A stretch of 47,131 nt of DNA, taken from positions 1 to 47,131 of the forward strand of contig JANXYV010000183.1 in the NCBI GenBank assembly GCA_025355875.1, written 5' to 3'. Below the pieces are notes generated by a model that saw nothing but the letters and a program-made list of their open reading frames with translations, had not been told where the DNA came from and made no database searches. The stretch comes from Prolixibacteraceae bacterium (GTDB lineage Bacteria > Bacteroidota > Bacteroidia > Bacteroidales > Prolixibacteraceae). Position numbers and translations under genes: made by a program. Positions 1 to 7,239 of the stretch are shown here, piece by piece; position 1 is the stretch's first letter, and every line of letters starts with the position of its first letter.

Positions 1-5
1 TAAAT

Positions 6-109
6 ATGCTATTTTTGATCCCATAAGTAGTGGTTTTGTGAATAAACTGCTTTTTGATTTGTAACTAACTCAAATATAGCATTTTAAATTCAATTTTACC
101 ACTACTTAT
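6..109. repeat. Paired inverted repeats at the window edge
   Basis: Two inverted repeats lie in the gene-free first 266 bases. ATAAGTAGTGG (23-33) is matched by its exact reverse complement at 99-109, and ATGCTAT (6-12) by ATAGCAT at 76-82. The arms alternate (A, B, A', B') rather than nest, so they do not form one simple hairpin. They may be the end of a repeat unit or small element cut by the window edge. The rest of 110-200 shows nothing I can name. Confidence 0.4.
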
Positions 110-207
110 TAAATTCTAATTCCCGCTTATATCAACTCTCAGATACGTGGGAAACTTTAGTCAATTAACAACACTTTAACAAGGACCGTGAATTTGTTGG
201 CATATTT

Positions 208-238
208 CTTGACTCAATCCTTCACATAAATATCTTTC
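208..238 (+). promoter_or_regulatory. Possible Bacteroidota-type promoter of the 267 gene
   Basis: TTG at 209-211 is followed after 19 nt by TATCTTTC (231-238), close to the Bacteroidota housekeeping pattern of a TTTG box, about 19 nt, then TAnnTTTG. The gene starts 28 nt downstream. Judged by eye only. Confidence 0.35.
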
Positions 239-266
239 AATGTTCAACCACTAAAAACCGGAAAAC

Positions 267-1103
267 ATGAAAACATGGAATATTAGTCAGGACAATCTTT
301 CAAGAAAATTAAGAATCGCCGGGTTCTGCCTGATTACAGCAATCTTACCGGCACTGATTCAGAGCTGTGCCACTACAACTTATGTAAGCAATGCTCCTGA
401 AGGGATTCAACCACCGGTTTGGGCCCCAGAATATGGCGATATCAATGCGGTTCATTACTATTATTTCCCGGATATCCAGGTTTATTACGACGTTTACCGG
501 CAGGAATACGTCTATATGGAAGATGGCTACTGGCGTTTTTCAGCTTTTCTCCCACCCTTTTATTCCGGGTTCAACGTCAACAACGCGTATGTGGTGATCC
601 TGAATACTCAGGTGCACGAACCCTGGATGCACCACGAACTATACGTTTCGCATTACCCGCGGTATTACTATCAAACAGCCGGATATAATCCAGATTACAG
701 GGGGTATAACGAAAACAGCAAAACGGTCATATCCAACCCGAACAGGAATATGAACAACCGTGTACCAAACAACGACAATGCCAATAAAGTCAGAACAACG
801 AATACAAACAGCAATAACTCAAAGACCAACGTCAACTCGAGAGGCAACGATAATTCCAGCCACCCGAGAACGAATCAGGTCAACTCCGGAAATGCCGCTC
901 CAAATGTAGAAAAACCGCTGCCAATCAGACAAGAGGGACCGGTCAGACGTGAACCGGTAACTGAAAGGAGACCAGCACCGGTCGAAAGAGAGTCGCGCAC
1001 TGCACCGGTGATCTACAAAAACAAAAATGTGGGTCAACCGGTAAAAGTTACCAAAGAAATGAAACCTCCAAAAAAGGCTGAGGGCAGCAAGCGGAGAGAG
1101 TAA
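267..1103 (+). CDS. Tyrosine-rich lipoprotein with disordered Asn/Arg-rich tail, function unknown
   Basis: Predicted envelope lipoprotein of 278 residues. An N-terminal hydrophobic stretch ends in a lipobox-like IQSC at about residue 34. Residues 55-145 form a compact region very rich in Tyr, Phe and Trp (YYYFPDIQVYYDVY, YWRF, YYYQTAGY), a composition shared by uncharacterised Bacteroidota surface proteins. From about residue 150 the chain becomes low-complexity, first Asn-rich and then Pro/Arg/Glu-rich, so probably disordered. ATG at 267 is the natural start because it gives the signal peptide; a plausible promoter precedes it. It is transcribed alone, towards the restriction gene, with a hairpin between the two. 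I do not recognise a specific function. Confidence 0.75.
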   Translation: MKTWNISQDNLSRKLRIAGFCLITAILPALIQSCATTTYVSNAPEGIQPPVWAPEYGDINAVHYYYFPDIQVYYDVYRQEYVYMEDGYWRFSAFLPPFYSGFNVNNAYVVILNTQVHEPWMHHELYVSHYPRYYYQTAGYNPDYRGYNENSKTVISNPNRNMNNRVPNNDNANKVRTTNTNSNNSKTNVNSRGNDNSSHPRTNQVNSGNAAPNVEKPLPIRQEGPVRREPVTERRPAPVERESRTAPVIYKNKNVGQPVKVTKEMKPPKKAEGSKRRE

Positions 1104-1123
1104 AACCAAGAAATAATTGGCGG

Positions 1124-1155
1124 GCACTGCCTCTTTTGAAACGAAAAGGCAGTGC
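1124..1155. terminator. Hairpin between convergent genes
   Basis: GCACTGCC (1124-1131) pairs with GGCAGTGC (1148-1155), with extra T/A pairing inside, in the 66-nt gap between two converging genes. It probably ends transcription from both sides, although neither side has a long T run. Confidence 0.5.
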
Positions 1156-1169
1156 TGGCAGCAGTTCAT

Positions 1170-4124
1170 TTACTTTTTCCTCTTGGTCTTTTTCTCACTG
1201 GCAAACAGCCCAGCTGTGTATTTATCGTACAACTCAAAAAGGAATTCGATGCGTTTGGTTTCGCTGATAAACGGCTGAGGGCGATAGGCCAGATCAACGG
1301 CTTTGTCGAGTTCGTTGTGGGCTTTTACCAGCGCGGGCGGCATGGTGAGCGGGTTGTATAAATCGGCCAAAGAGGCCCCTCCCAACCTGCCTGATTCGAC
1401 AGGCTCATCAACCGCCGAAGGGGAGGGGTTTTGGAACCCGGCACGCACATCCAGTAATTTTTGGGCAGCGGCTTCGATGGTTTCCTTTTGCTTTTCGCCG
1501 GGGTTTTCGGGCCATGGAAAGTTGTTGTAGACGATGGAATTTGAATAGTTATATCGACTTTCCAATCTTCCACAAGTATATTTCATCCAGGTCATATGCA
1601 TGATTGAAGTTATCACACCGAATGTAAACAAAGTCGCATTTGGCAGCGATGTTGCCCGGTCGCTGATAATTACATCTTTTGAGAGGTAACCAATTGGAAC
1701 GTAAATCCGATTTTCGGATGAAACGCGGGGTATTAATAGATAATTAGTTATGGGTTGTCTCTCTGCCATAAATAGAGTCGGGAAAGATGCCCATTTTTGT
1801 GTGTTTTTATCAACACTTTGTTCTCTCATTTCTTTTACTTTCCGAATCCGCTCAAGAACCAAAGGCATTTTCTTCAAATCCTCGGGAGAAGAATTTTTTA
1901 ACCATAAACACCAACGCGGAGTGTTATTGATGTATTCGTCGCTTCCAATAAAAAGTCGGATATATTTTTCAGCAAGTGGCTCTTTCTGAATTAGTTCCTC
2001 CTTTTCCTCAAAACTCAAAATCAGATTACCTCCATCAACAACTTTATTTCCATTGATCATTTCCGGAACATTACAAATCGGATGGCTTCTTGAAATGAGC
2101 ACATTATTGGACCCTTCAGTCAGGTATGGATTTATATTCTTAGCTTTTATTGCCTGAGGTTCAGCTTTTAAATTTTCATAAACAAAAATGAGTTTTTCCG
2201 GGATATCGAAATTTGAAAATCCAATAATCACCACATGCACCGCAGCATTGGCCTTTGCTTCGTTGCCCCATTTAAACGTGCGGTGTGCAAAATGAATTTT
2301 TATCTGGTACCGATTAAACAGTTCATTCCATAGAATGCCGACCTGTTCGCCTTGCGTTATCGAATTAGTCGATACAAAGGCTACCCAGGTTTTTCGGTCA
2401 GAATTGGTTTCTTCGGTGCCATATTCTTGCAGGTATTTGGCCGCTTTGATATACCATGCTGTCACATAATCAATATTTCCAGCGCCATTAACACCTTTAA
2501 ATATTTCAGCCAAATCTTCTTTTTGATCTTTGCTTTGAAAGTTTTTGCCTACAAACGGAGGATTTCCCAAAATGTAATCAAACTTCAAATCCGATGGTTC
2601 ATCGCTGGGCGCTTTGTCTGTGATATTAATTTTTTCAGCAAAAATATTCACTTTCCCATATTTCACATCTTGCTCTTGAACCTGAATAATGTTGGCTTCT
2701 TTTGCATGAATCGAGATTGTTTTTTCAGAAACCAGCAAACTGTCCCAATCAATTCGCAGAGCATTCCCGTGCACAATTTTGGCCGATTTCTTCAAGGGCA
2801 GGCGCACAAAGTATTCGCCAAATTCAGCCGAAACCTTCATATTCATCTGATGGTCGGTCAACCAAAGCGCCACCTGTGCAATCTGTGCCGGGAATTCTTC
2901 GTATTCGATGCCGTAAAACCGGTCGACATTGCATTGCAATAGTGATTCGAGGTCGAGTACCCGCTGCCCTTTTTGCAGCACCTTCAATATTTCAAGTTCG
3001 AGCAAACGAAGCTCGCGGTAGGTAATCACCAGAAAGTTTCCGCAGCCGCAAGCCGGGTCGAGAAAACGCAGCGAAGCCACCTTTTTATGAAATGCCCTGA
3101 GTTTTCCGGAGCTAATTTTGGCAGTTTCAAACTCGTGCCACAGCGCATCCAGAAAAAGCGGTTTAATCAGTTTCAGGATGTTTTTCTCTGAAGTATAATG
3201 TGCGCCGAGGTTGCGGCGTTCGGTTTCGTTCATCACGCTCTGAAACATGCTGCCGAAAATGGCCGGCGAAATTTTATTCCAGTCGAGGGCAGAACACAGC
3301 ATCAGTGTTGCGCGCATCCGGCTGTTGAACGAAGCAAACGGCAATTGCTGCTCGAACAAATGGCCGTTGATGTACGGGAATTGAGCCAGGCTTTCGTCGA
3401 GGGTTTTCTGCCGGTTGTCGTTGGGCGTATTCAGTACCTGGAACAATTGCGCGAGGTGCATCCCCAGGTCGGAGCCATCGGTATTGGTTTTCTGCTCAAG
3501 GTAATCCAGGAAAATGTTCCGTTCGAAAATTCCGGTATCGTCGGCAAACAGGCAGAAAAGCAAACGCACCAGATAAATTTCGAGGTCGCGTCCGGTGTAT
3601 CCCGCATCTTTTAGCGCATCGTGCAGAATGCCCATGTGGTAAGCGGCTTCGATGTTTACCGGGTCTTCTTCTTTATAGGTACGTTTCTGGTATCCGGCAA
3701 TAAACCCGAACAGTTGCACATGGCCAACCAGATCAGCCAACACAAAGTCGTAGCGCTGGTTTTCGTCGAGGTTGTACAGCCTGAAATTGGCAAAGTCGGA
3801 AACGAGAATGTATTTCGGAAGTTCGGCTTCTTTTAGTCCGTGGGTATAATCGATAGCTTGCTGGTAAGCTTTGTCGAGGTTTTTGCCACGGCTTTTCATT
3901 TCAATCAGCATGGTTCCTTTCCAAAGTAAATCGATGTACCCGTCAGTATCGCCCAGCTTTTTTACACGATGTTCGAATGTGGCCACCCGGCGGTTGCTGA
4001 TTCCGAACACATTAAAAAATTCAATCAGGAATTGTTTGGAGTCTGCCTCTTCGTTAAAAGCATCCTGCCATTCTTTCGAGAATCGCACCGCGCGTTCTTT
4101 CACTTCGTTCCAGCCCAGAGCCAT
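1170..4124 (-). CDS. MmeI-like type IIG/IIL restriction-modification enzyme (nuclease and N6-adenine methyltransferase in one chain)
   Basis: Single-polypeptide restriction-modification enzyme that should cut and methylate DNA at the same asymmetric site. Counting from an upstream ATG at 4181, a PD-(D/E)XK nuclease signature is visible as D84 and E94-M-K96, followed by the helical linker. The SAM-binding motif DPACGCGNF is at 375-383 and the catalytic NPPF of N6-adenine methyltransferases at 540-543. Target recognition and a C-terminal domain (SLADLYNPLTMPP) follow. I prefer the ATG at 4124 (MALGWNEV), where MmeI-family homology begins; this gives 984 residues against about 920 for MmeI. About 18 residues (917-934 in the 4181 numbering) just before the C-terminal domain are encoded by a palindromic repeat and look like an insertion. 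No separate methylase or specificity gene is needed. Confidence 0.9.
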   Translation of the reverse strand: MALGWNEVKERAVRFSKEWQDAFNEEADSKQFLIEFFNVFGISNRRVATFEHRVKKLGDTDGYIDLLWKGTMLIEMKSRGKNLDKAYQQAIDYTHGLKEAELPKYILVSDFANFRLYNLDENQRYDFVLADLVGHVQLFGFIAGYQKRTYKEEDPVNIEAAYHMGILHDALKDAGYTGRDLEIYLVRLLFCLFADDTGIFERNIFLDYLEQKTNTDGSDLGMHLAQLFQVLNTPNDNRQKTLDESLAQFPYINGHLFEQQLPFASFNSRMRATLMLCSALDWNKISPAIFGSMFQSVMNETERRNLGAHYTSEKNILKLIKPLFLDALWHEFETAKISSGKLRAFHKKVASLRFLDPACGCGNFLVITYRELRLLELEILKVLQKGQRVLDLESLLQCNVDRFYGIEYEEFPAQIAQVALWLTDHQMNMKVSAEFGEYFVRLPLKKSAKIVHGNALRIDWDSLLVSEKTISIHAKEANIIQVQEQDVKYGKVNIFAEKINITDKAPSDEPSDLKFDYILGNPPFVGKNFQSKDQKEDLAEIFKGVNGAGNIDYVTAWYIKAAKYLQEYGTEETNSDRKTWVAFVSTNSITQGEQVGILWNELFNRYQIKIHFAHRTFKWGNEAKANAAVHVVIIGFSNFDIPEKLIFVYENLKAEPQAIKAKNINPYLTEGSNNVLISRSHPICNVPEMINGNKVVDGGNLILSFEEKEELIQKEPLAEKYIRLFIGSDEYINNTPRWCLWLKNSSPEDLKKMPLVLERIRKVKEMREQSVDKNTQKWASFPTLFMAERQPITNYLLIPRVSSENRIYVPIGYLSKDVIISDRATSLPNATLFTFGVITSIMHMTWMKYTCGRLESRYNYSNSIVYNNFPWPENPGEKQKETIEAAAQKLLDVRAGFQNPSPSAVDEPVESGRLGGASLADLYNPLTMPPALVKAHNELDKAVDLAYRPQPFISETKRIEFLFELYDKYTAGLFASEKKTKRKK
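1376..1433. repeat. Palindromic repeat inserted in frame in the restriction-modification gene
   Basis: CCCCTCCC (1376-1383) is mirrored by GGGAGGGG (1421-1428). Between them GCCTG (1389-1393) is mirrored by CAGGC (1400-1404). The segment encodes the peptide PSAVDEPVESGRLGG, which is foreign to the family at a point where relatives pass directly from the helical linker to SLADLY. The reading frame is kept. It resembles short dispersed repeats that tolerate translation. Confidence 0.6.
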
Positions 4125-4220
4125 AGAGTATGGTTTTGTATAGTGATGCAATTTAGCAAAAGAATTGACGATAAATGGCAATCAATTCATCATGTTAAAG
4201 ATAAGTTTGGAGAGTGGTAA

Positions 4221-4797
4221 AAAACCTTATCTTCTCTTATAAAACCTTAGTAGCTGAACAATACGCCCCAAATTTCAAACCTTATTGACCTTCTTTTTTA
4301 TTGTATCCTGATAATGTTTCAAGAATTGATCGTACTCTTCGGCAAAACTCACTTTTTTATGATGTTCGGGTTGATTCAAAATGTACTTGCATACCCGGTC
4401 AATATCTGACTTCGAAACGGAAAAAGCTGACGCTGATGATTGCCACTTAAATTGACCCAAACTCAGCTTATTCTCATTGATAAAGCTTTCAGAACTTTCT
4501 GAAATAATTGTGGCAAGTTCTTCTTCTGACAATGATGATGAACGTGATACCAAAAAATGCACATGTTCAGGGTTGGCGAAAATGGCATATAGCTTTGATG
4601 AGTTATTATTGACAATGCCAGTCATATACTTCTCAATCCTGATGCGACTTTTCTCTGGGATTAGATGCTTTCTACCCAAAGTGGTGAAGACAAAATGAGT
4701 GTACAAATTATTGTATTCTATTTTCATAGAAATAAGGTTGTACGAAATAAGGTTACGATCAAAGCTACTAAGGTTTTTTGAAACAGGATAAGGTTTT
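4221..4797. mobile_element. RAYT transposase unit bounded by mirrored REP-like repeats
   Basis: The transposase gene lies between two mirror-image sets of short repeats sharing the core AACCTTA/TAAGGTT. On the left are A (4221-4231, AAAACCTTATC), B (4241-4255, AAAACCTTAGTAGCT) and C (4277-4286, AAACCTTATT). On the right are C-like copies (4731-4739 and 4746-4754), exact reverse complement B' (4763-4777) and exact reverse complement A' (4787-4797). A and B are separated by 9 nt on both sides, though the 9 nt differ in sequence. This suits a Y1-transposase unit whose ends are REP-type recognition sequences. I saw no target-site duplication; this superfamily usually makes none. Confidence 0.65.
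4275..4727 (-). CDS. REP-associated Y1 (HUH) transposase, IS200-like
   Basis: Single-strand DNA transposase or nickase of the TnpA/RAYT superfamily, 150 residues, a full-length compact size. The metal-binding HUH motif is EHVHF (H55 and H57). The nucleophile is probably Y115, in the family C-terminal pattern KYILNQPEHH followed by EEYDQFL. The ATG at 4727 lies directly inside the right-hand repeat set, so the repeats may also carry its promoter. Such enzymes often spread or maintain REP sequences rather than move as full insertion sequences. The reading frame is intact, with no sign of decay. RAYT versus a classical IS200 copy cannot be settled without counting genomic copies. Confidence 0.85.
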   Translation of the reverse strand: MKIEYNNLYTHFVFTTLGRKHLIPEKSRIRIEKYMTGIVNNNSSKLYAIFANPEHVHFLVSRSSSLSEEELATIISESSESFINENKLSLGQFKWQSSASAFSVSKSDIDRVCKYILNQPEHHKKVSFAEEYDQFLKHYQDTIKKKVNKV

Positions 4798-4891
4798 CAT
4801 AAAAAAACACTTGCATTTATGGTTATGGCAAAGCTCTTCAACAAATGATTCTGAATTGATTGGAAAGGAATCATGGTAGATAAGGCTGGGG

Positions 4892-4924
4892 CAAAAAACA
4901 AAGGCCATCCGCACGAATGATCTT
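4892..4924 (-). terminator. Terminator-like hairpin after the sulfatase remnant
   Basis: Read on the minus strand, AAGATCAT (4917-4924) can pair at six of eight positions with ATGGCCTT (4901-4908), followed by TGTTTTTTG. It lies about 20 nt after the stop of the arylsulfatase remnant, consistent with that gene's old terminator. Confidence 0.4.
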
Positions 4925-4946
4925 TGTTAATTTTAAATTCGAAATC

Positions 4947-5078
4947 TTATTTGTCTCCTGCACCTTTGTTCATCAGTTGCAGCACCCGGTCGAGGCTGAA
5001 ACTTCCTACTTTCTGGCTTGGCGGGAAATCCTTGAAAGAGTATACGAATTGTCCGACATATTGCTGTGCCGGCACAAG
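4947..5078 (-). pseudogene. 3' remnant of an arylsulfatase gene
   Basis: The minus strand encodes LVPAQQYVGQFVYSFKDF followed by PPSQKVGSFSLDRVLQLM and a TAA stop (4947-4949). This matches the characteristic C-terminus of formylglycine-dependent arylsulfatases (VPAQ-Y-VGQF, then S/TFKE-F/Y-PPRQ, then SF-LD-V). Only about 43 codons survive. A stop (TGA at 5091-5093) lies just upstream in frame, and I see no catalytic CxPxR region anywhere near. It is therefore a truncated relic, not a small gene. It sits between the transposase unit and the cytochrome operon, so deletion associated with the mobile element is plausible. The identification rests on remembered family motifs, not a search. Confidence 0.7.
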
Positions 5079-5214
5079 GCCAGATTGTGTTCATTCAGAT
5101 GCTCTTCAACAGTAAGTGTTTTGTGTAGAAGCCCGGTTTTTTGCGAAAAACATCTGTAAATCCAATCCAATCGGGTTACTCCTTACTGTGATTTTATTTG
5201 TATTATTGCAATGG

Positions 5215-5248
5215 TTTGACTGACCGATCGACCGAAATCGTATTTTTA
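5215..5248 (+). promoter_or_regulatory. Possible promoter of the cytochrome b operon
   Basis: TTTG (5215-5218) is followed after 22 nt by TATTTTTA (5241-5248), an imperfect match to the Bacteroidota promoter pattern, about 30 nt before the cytochrome b start codon. No other candidate is obvious between the sulfatase remnant and the gene. Confidence 0.3.
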
Positions 5249-5279
5249 CCTGAATGAACCCAATCTAATGAAGTCCTGA

Positions 5280-6545
5280 ATGAGAAGCATATTTTTGCAC
5301 CTTCATCCGGCGAAAGTCGATCGCTCGTCCATTGAATTCAACCGTACTTTCGGATTGGGCGGAATGGCTGCACTGCTTATTGTCGTTCAGCTGATTACGG
5401 GAATTCTGCTTCGGTTTTATTATACTCCGGTTCCGGGTTCAGCCTACGCTTCCGTGGTGTTTACCAAAAATCAGGTGCTCTTCGGTCAGTTTATCCGCAA
5501 CATCCATTACTGGAGCGGAGTTTTTTTGCTGTTGATCGCCTTTCTTCATTTTCTGCGGGTCTTTCTGACCGGAGCCTATCGTGAAATCCGGACCAAAAAC
5601 TGGCTGTTTGGCTTGCTGCTGCTGGTTCTGATTGTCTTTCTGAATTTCACCGGATATCTGCTTCCCTGGGATCAGCTGGCCTACTGGGCAATTACAGTCA
5701 GCACCAACATGATCGGCTATTTGCCCCTGATTGGCGAAAGCCTGCGAACCACCATCATTGGCGGAACTGAGCTGAATGCCGATACTTTGCGGACTTTTTT
5801 CACTTTCCATACGGCGGTTCTTCCGCTGCTATTGCTGCTTCTCGTGTTCTATCACTTTTGGCGGGTGCGCAAAGCCGCTGGTATTTTAATGCCTGAAGCT
5901 CAGGAAAAACCTGAAATGATTCCGGTGGTGCCCAACCTCGTTTTTAAGGAATTCATTGTGGCGCTGGTACTGCTCGCGGTGGTATTCCTGTTTTCGGCCT
6001 TATTCAATGCGCCTTTGCTCGAGAAAGCAAATCCGGCCTATAGCCTGAATCCCACCAAAGCGCCCTGGTATTTTGCCGGAGTTCAGGAATTGCTGATGCA
6101 CTTTCATCCGATTTTTGCGGCGTTTATCATACCGGTAAGCGTGGCGGCTTTCCTGGCCTGGATCCCGTTTCTGAATTACGGTCAGGCTCCGAACGGCCGC
6201 TGGTTTATTTCAGAAAAAGGCCTGAAATCATCTGTTACAACGGCAAAATTTGCTGTGATCATCACCTTGTCAGGCATACTTTTCAATGAATATATCCTGA
6301 ATTTCGAAACATCTTTCTCATTTCTGCCAGCCTTTGTCAGCAATGGAATTATTCCGCTTCTGATCCTGACTGGTCTGATGGCCGGATACTATCAGTTTTA
6401 CCTCAAGGGGCAAAGTTTATCGAAAGCAGAGCTGGTTCAGGCGGTTTTTGTTTTTATTATTGTTGCATTTATCATCCTGACTCTGACCGGAATATTTTTC
6501 AGAGGAAAAGATATGGCACTCACTTTCCCGTGGAGGGCTTTTTAA
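5280..6545 (+). CDS. Cytochrome b subunit of a quinol:cytochrome c oxidoreductase (b6-like)
   Basis: Integral membrane di-heme cytochrome b that oxidises (mena)quinol and passes electrons to the Rieske protein encoded next. Heme ligands are H76/H90 and H177/H192; the 15-residue step of the second pair is the b6-type spacing, whereas bc1 has 14. At 421 residues it is a single chain covering the b6 and subunit IV regions, with about eight hydrophobic segments. The quinol-site motif that is PEWY in many complexes reads APWY (261-264), so the usual Glu is Pro; similar KAPWYF forms are known from other bacterial lineages. The ATG at 5280 gives the expected short amphipathic N-terminus. It forms an operon with the Rieske and octaheme genes. 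Confidence 0.9.
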   Translation: MRSIFLHLHPAKVDRSSIEFNRTFGLGGMAALLIVVQLITGILLRFYYTPVPGSAYASVVFTKNQVLFGQFIRNIHYWSGVFLLLIAFLHFLRVFLTGAYREIRTKNWLFGLLLLVLIVFLNFTGYLLPWDQLAYWAITVSTNMIGYLPLIGESLRTTIIGGTELNADTLRTFFTFHTAVLPLLLLLLVFYHFWRVRKAAGILMPEAQEKPEMIPVVPNLVFKEFIVALVLLAVVFLFSALFNAPLLEKANPAYSLNPTKAPWYFAGVQELLMHFHPIFAAFIIPVSVAAFLAWIPFLNYGQAPNGRWFISEKGLKSSVTTAKFAVIITLSGILFNEYILNFETSFSFLPAFVSNGIIPLLILTGLMAGYYQFYLKGQSLSKAELVQAVFVFIIVAFIILTLTGIFFRGKDMALTFPWRAF

Positions 6546-6551
6546 AAAGAT

Positions 6552-6682
6552 GAGGCTGTATCAAAAGTCAAAACATAAGCGAAATGCGTCACCTCGAATT
6601 TATTTCGAGGTCTGACATACAATGCGTTGGGATCCTGAAACAAGTTCAGGATGACTGAATCAATGACTTTTGACACAGCCTC
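6552..6682. repeat. Three-hairpin palindromic repeat (MITE-like) inside the cytochrome operon
   Basis: A 131-bp unit with 19-nt terminal inverted repeats (6552-6570 and 6664-6682, 18 of 19 matching, beginning GAGGCTGT and ending ACAGCCTC). It contains two internal hairpins: ACCTCGAA/TTCGAGGT (6591-6598 and 6604-6611) and ATCCTGAA/TTCAGGAT (6632-6639 and 6645-6652). It has no coding capacity and nearly fills the space between cytochrome b and the Rieske gene. It resembles non-autonomous palindromic elements dispersed in Bacteroidota genomes and may also stabilise the upstream mRNA or attenuate downstream expression. Confidence 0.8.
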
Positions 6683-6708
6683 GCACAAACATTTTGTATT
6701 GAATAAAT

Positions 6709-7239
6709 ATGAAGAAATTACAACATAAAAAGACAGTTTCACTTGTTGGAAAAGCTCCGGCAGAACCTCTCAGCCGGCGCGATTTCTTCAACCGGGCCTG
6801 GAAATGGCTCGGCATTCTGGCCGCTCTCGAAGTGACGGGCATGTTCACTGCCTTTCTTTTTTCAGGAAAATCAAAAAAACAATCCGCGCCGAAACAATTG
6901 CTCGAAGCTGGTCCGGTCGACTCTTTTGAGAAGAATTCGGTGAGCGCATTCATGGGAGGCCGGTTTTACCTTGCCCGTCAAAAAGATGGCGGATTCATTG
7001 CCCTTTCGTTGCGCTGCACGCATTTGGGCTGCTCCATTGCCTGGGAAGCTTCCAAAAACCGCTTCATTTGTCCCTGCCACTCATCGGCTTTCGACATTGC
7101 CGGCGAAGTTCTGAATCCGCCTGCTGTCAGGGCGCTTGATTATTATCCGGTGCTGATTGAAAATGGCATTGTCAAAGTTGACATCGGAACCATCGTCGAA
7201 CGCAGTTCCTTCCGGAAAGACCAACTTCAATACGCATGA
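6709..7239 (+). CDS. Rieske [2Fe-2S] iron-sulfur protein with Tat-type signal anchor
   Basis: High-potential iron-sulfur subunit that takes an electron from quinol at cytochrome b and passes it to a c-type cytochrome. Cluster motifs are CTHLGC (C103, H105, C108) and CPCHSS (C121, C123, H124), with the two outer Cys forming the expected disulfide. The N-terminus has a twin-arginine SRRDFF (22-27) before one membrane segment (about 34-52), as expected for a Tat-exported, membrane-anchored Rieske protein. At 176 residues it is full length. The stop codon overlaps the start of the octaheme cytochrome (ATGA), suggesting translational coupling. A palindromic repeat separates it from cytochrome b. 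Confidence 0.93.
   Translation: MKKLQHKKTVSLVGKAPAEPLSRRDFFNRAWKWLGILAALEVTGMFTAFLFSGKSKKQSAPKQLLEAGPVDSFEKNSVSAFMGGRFYLARQKDGGFIALSLRCTHLGCSIAWEASKNRFICPCHSSAFDIAGEVLNPPAVRALDYYPVLIENGIVKVDIGTIVERSSFRKDQLQYA

Noticed and set aside
4917-5159. Plus-strand open frame of 80 codons before cytochrome b
   Set aside because: It lies antisense to the sulfatase relic, which explains the sequence; the plus-strand product has no recognisable features.
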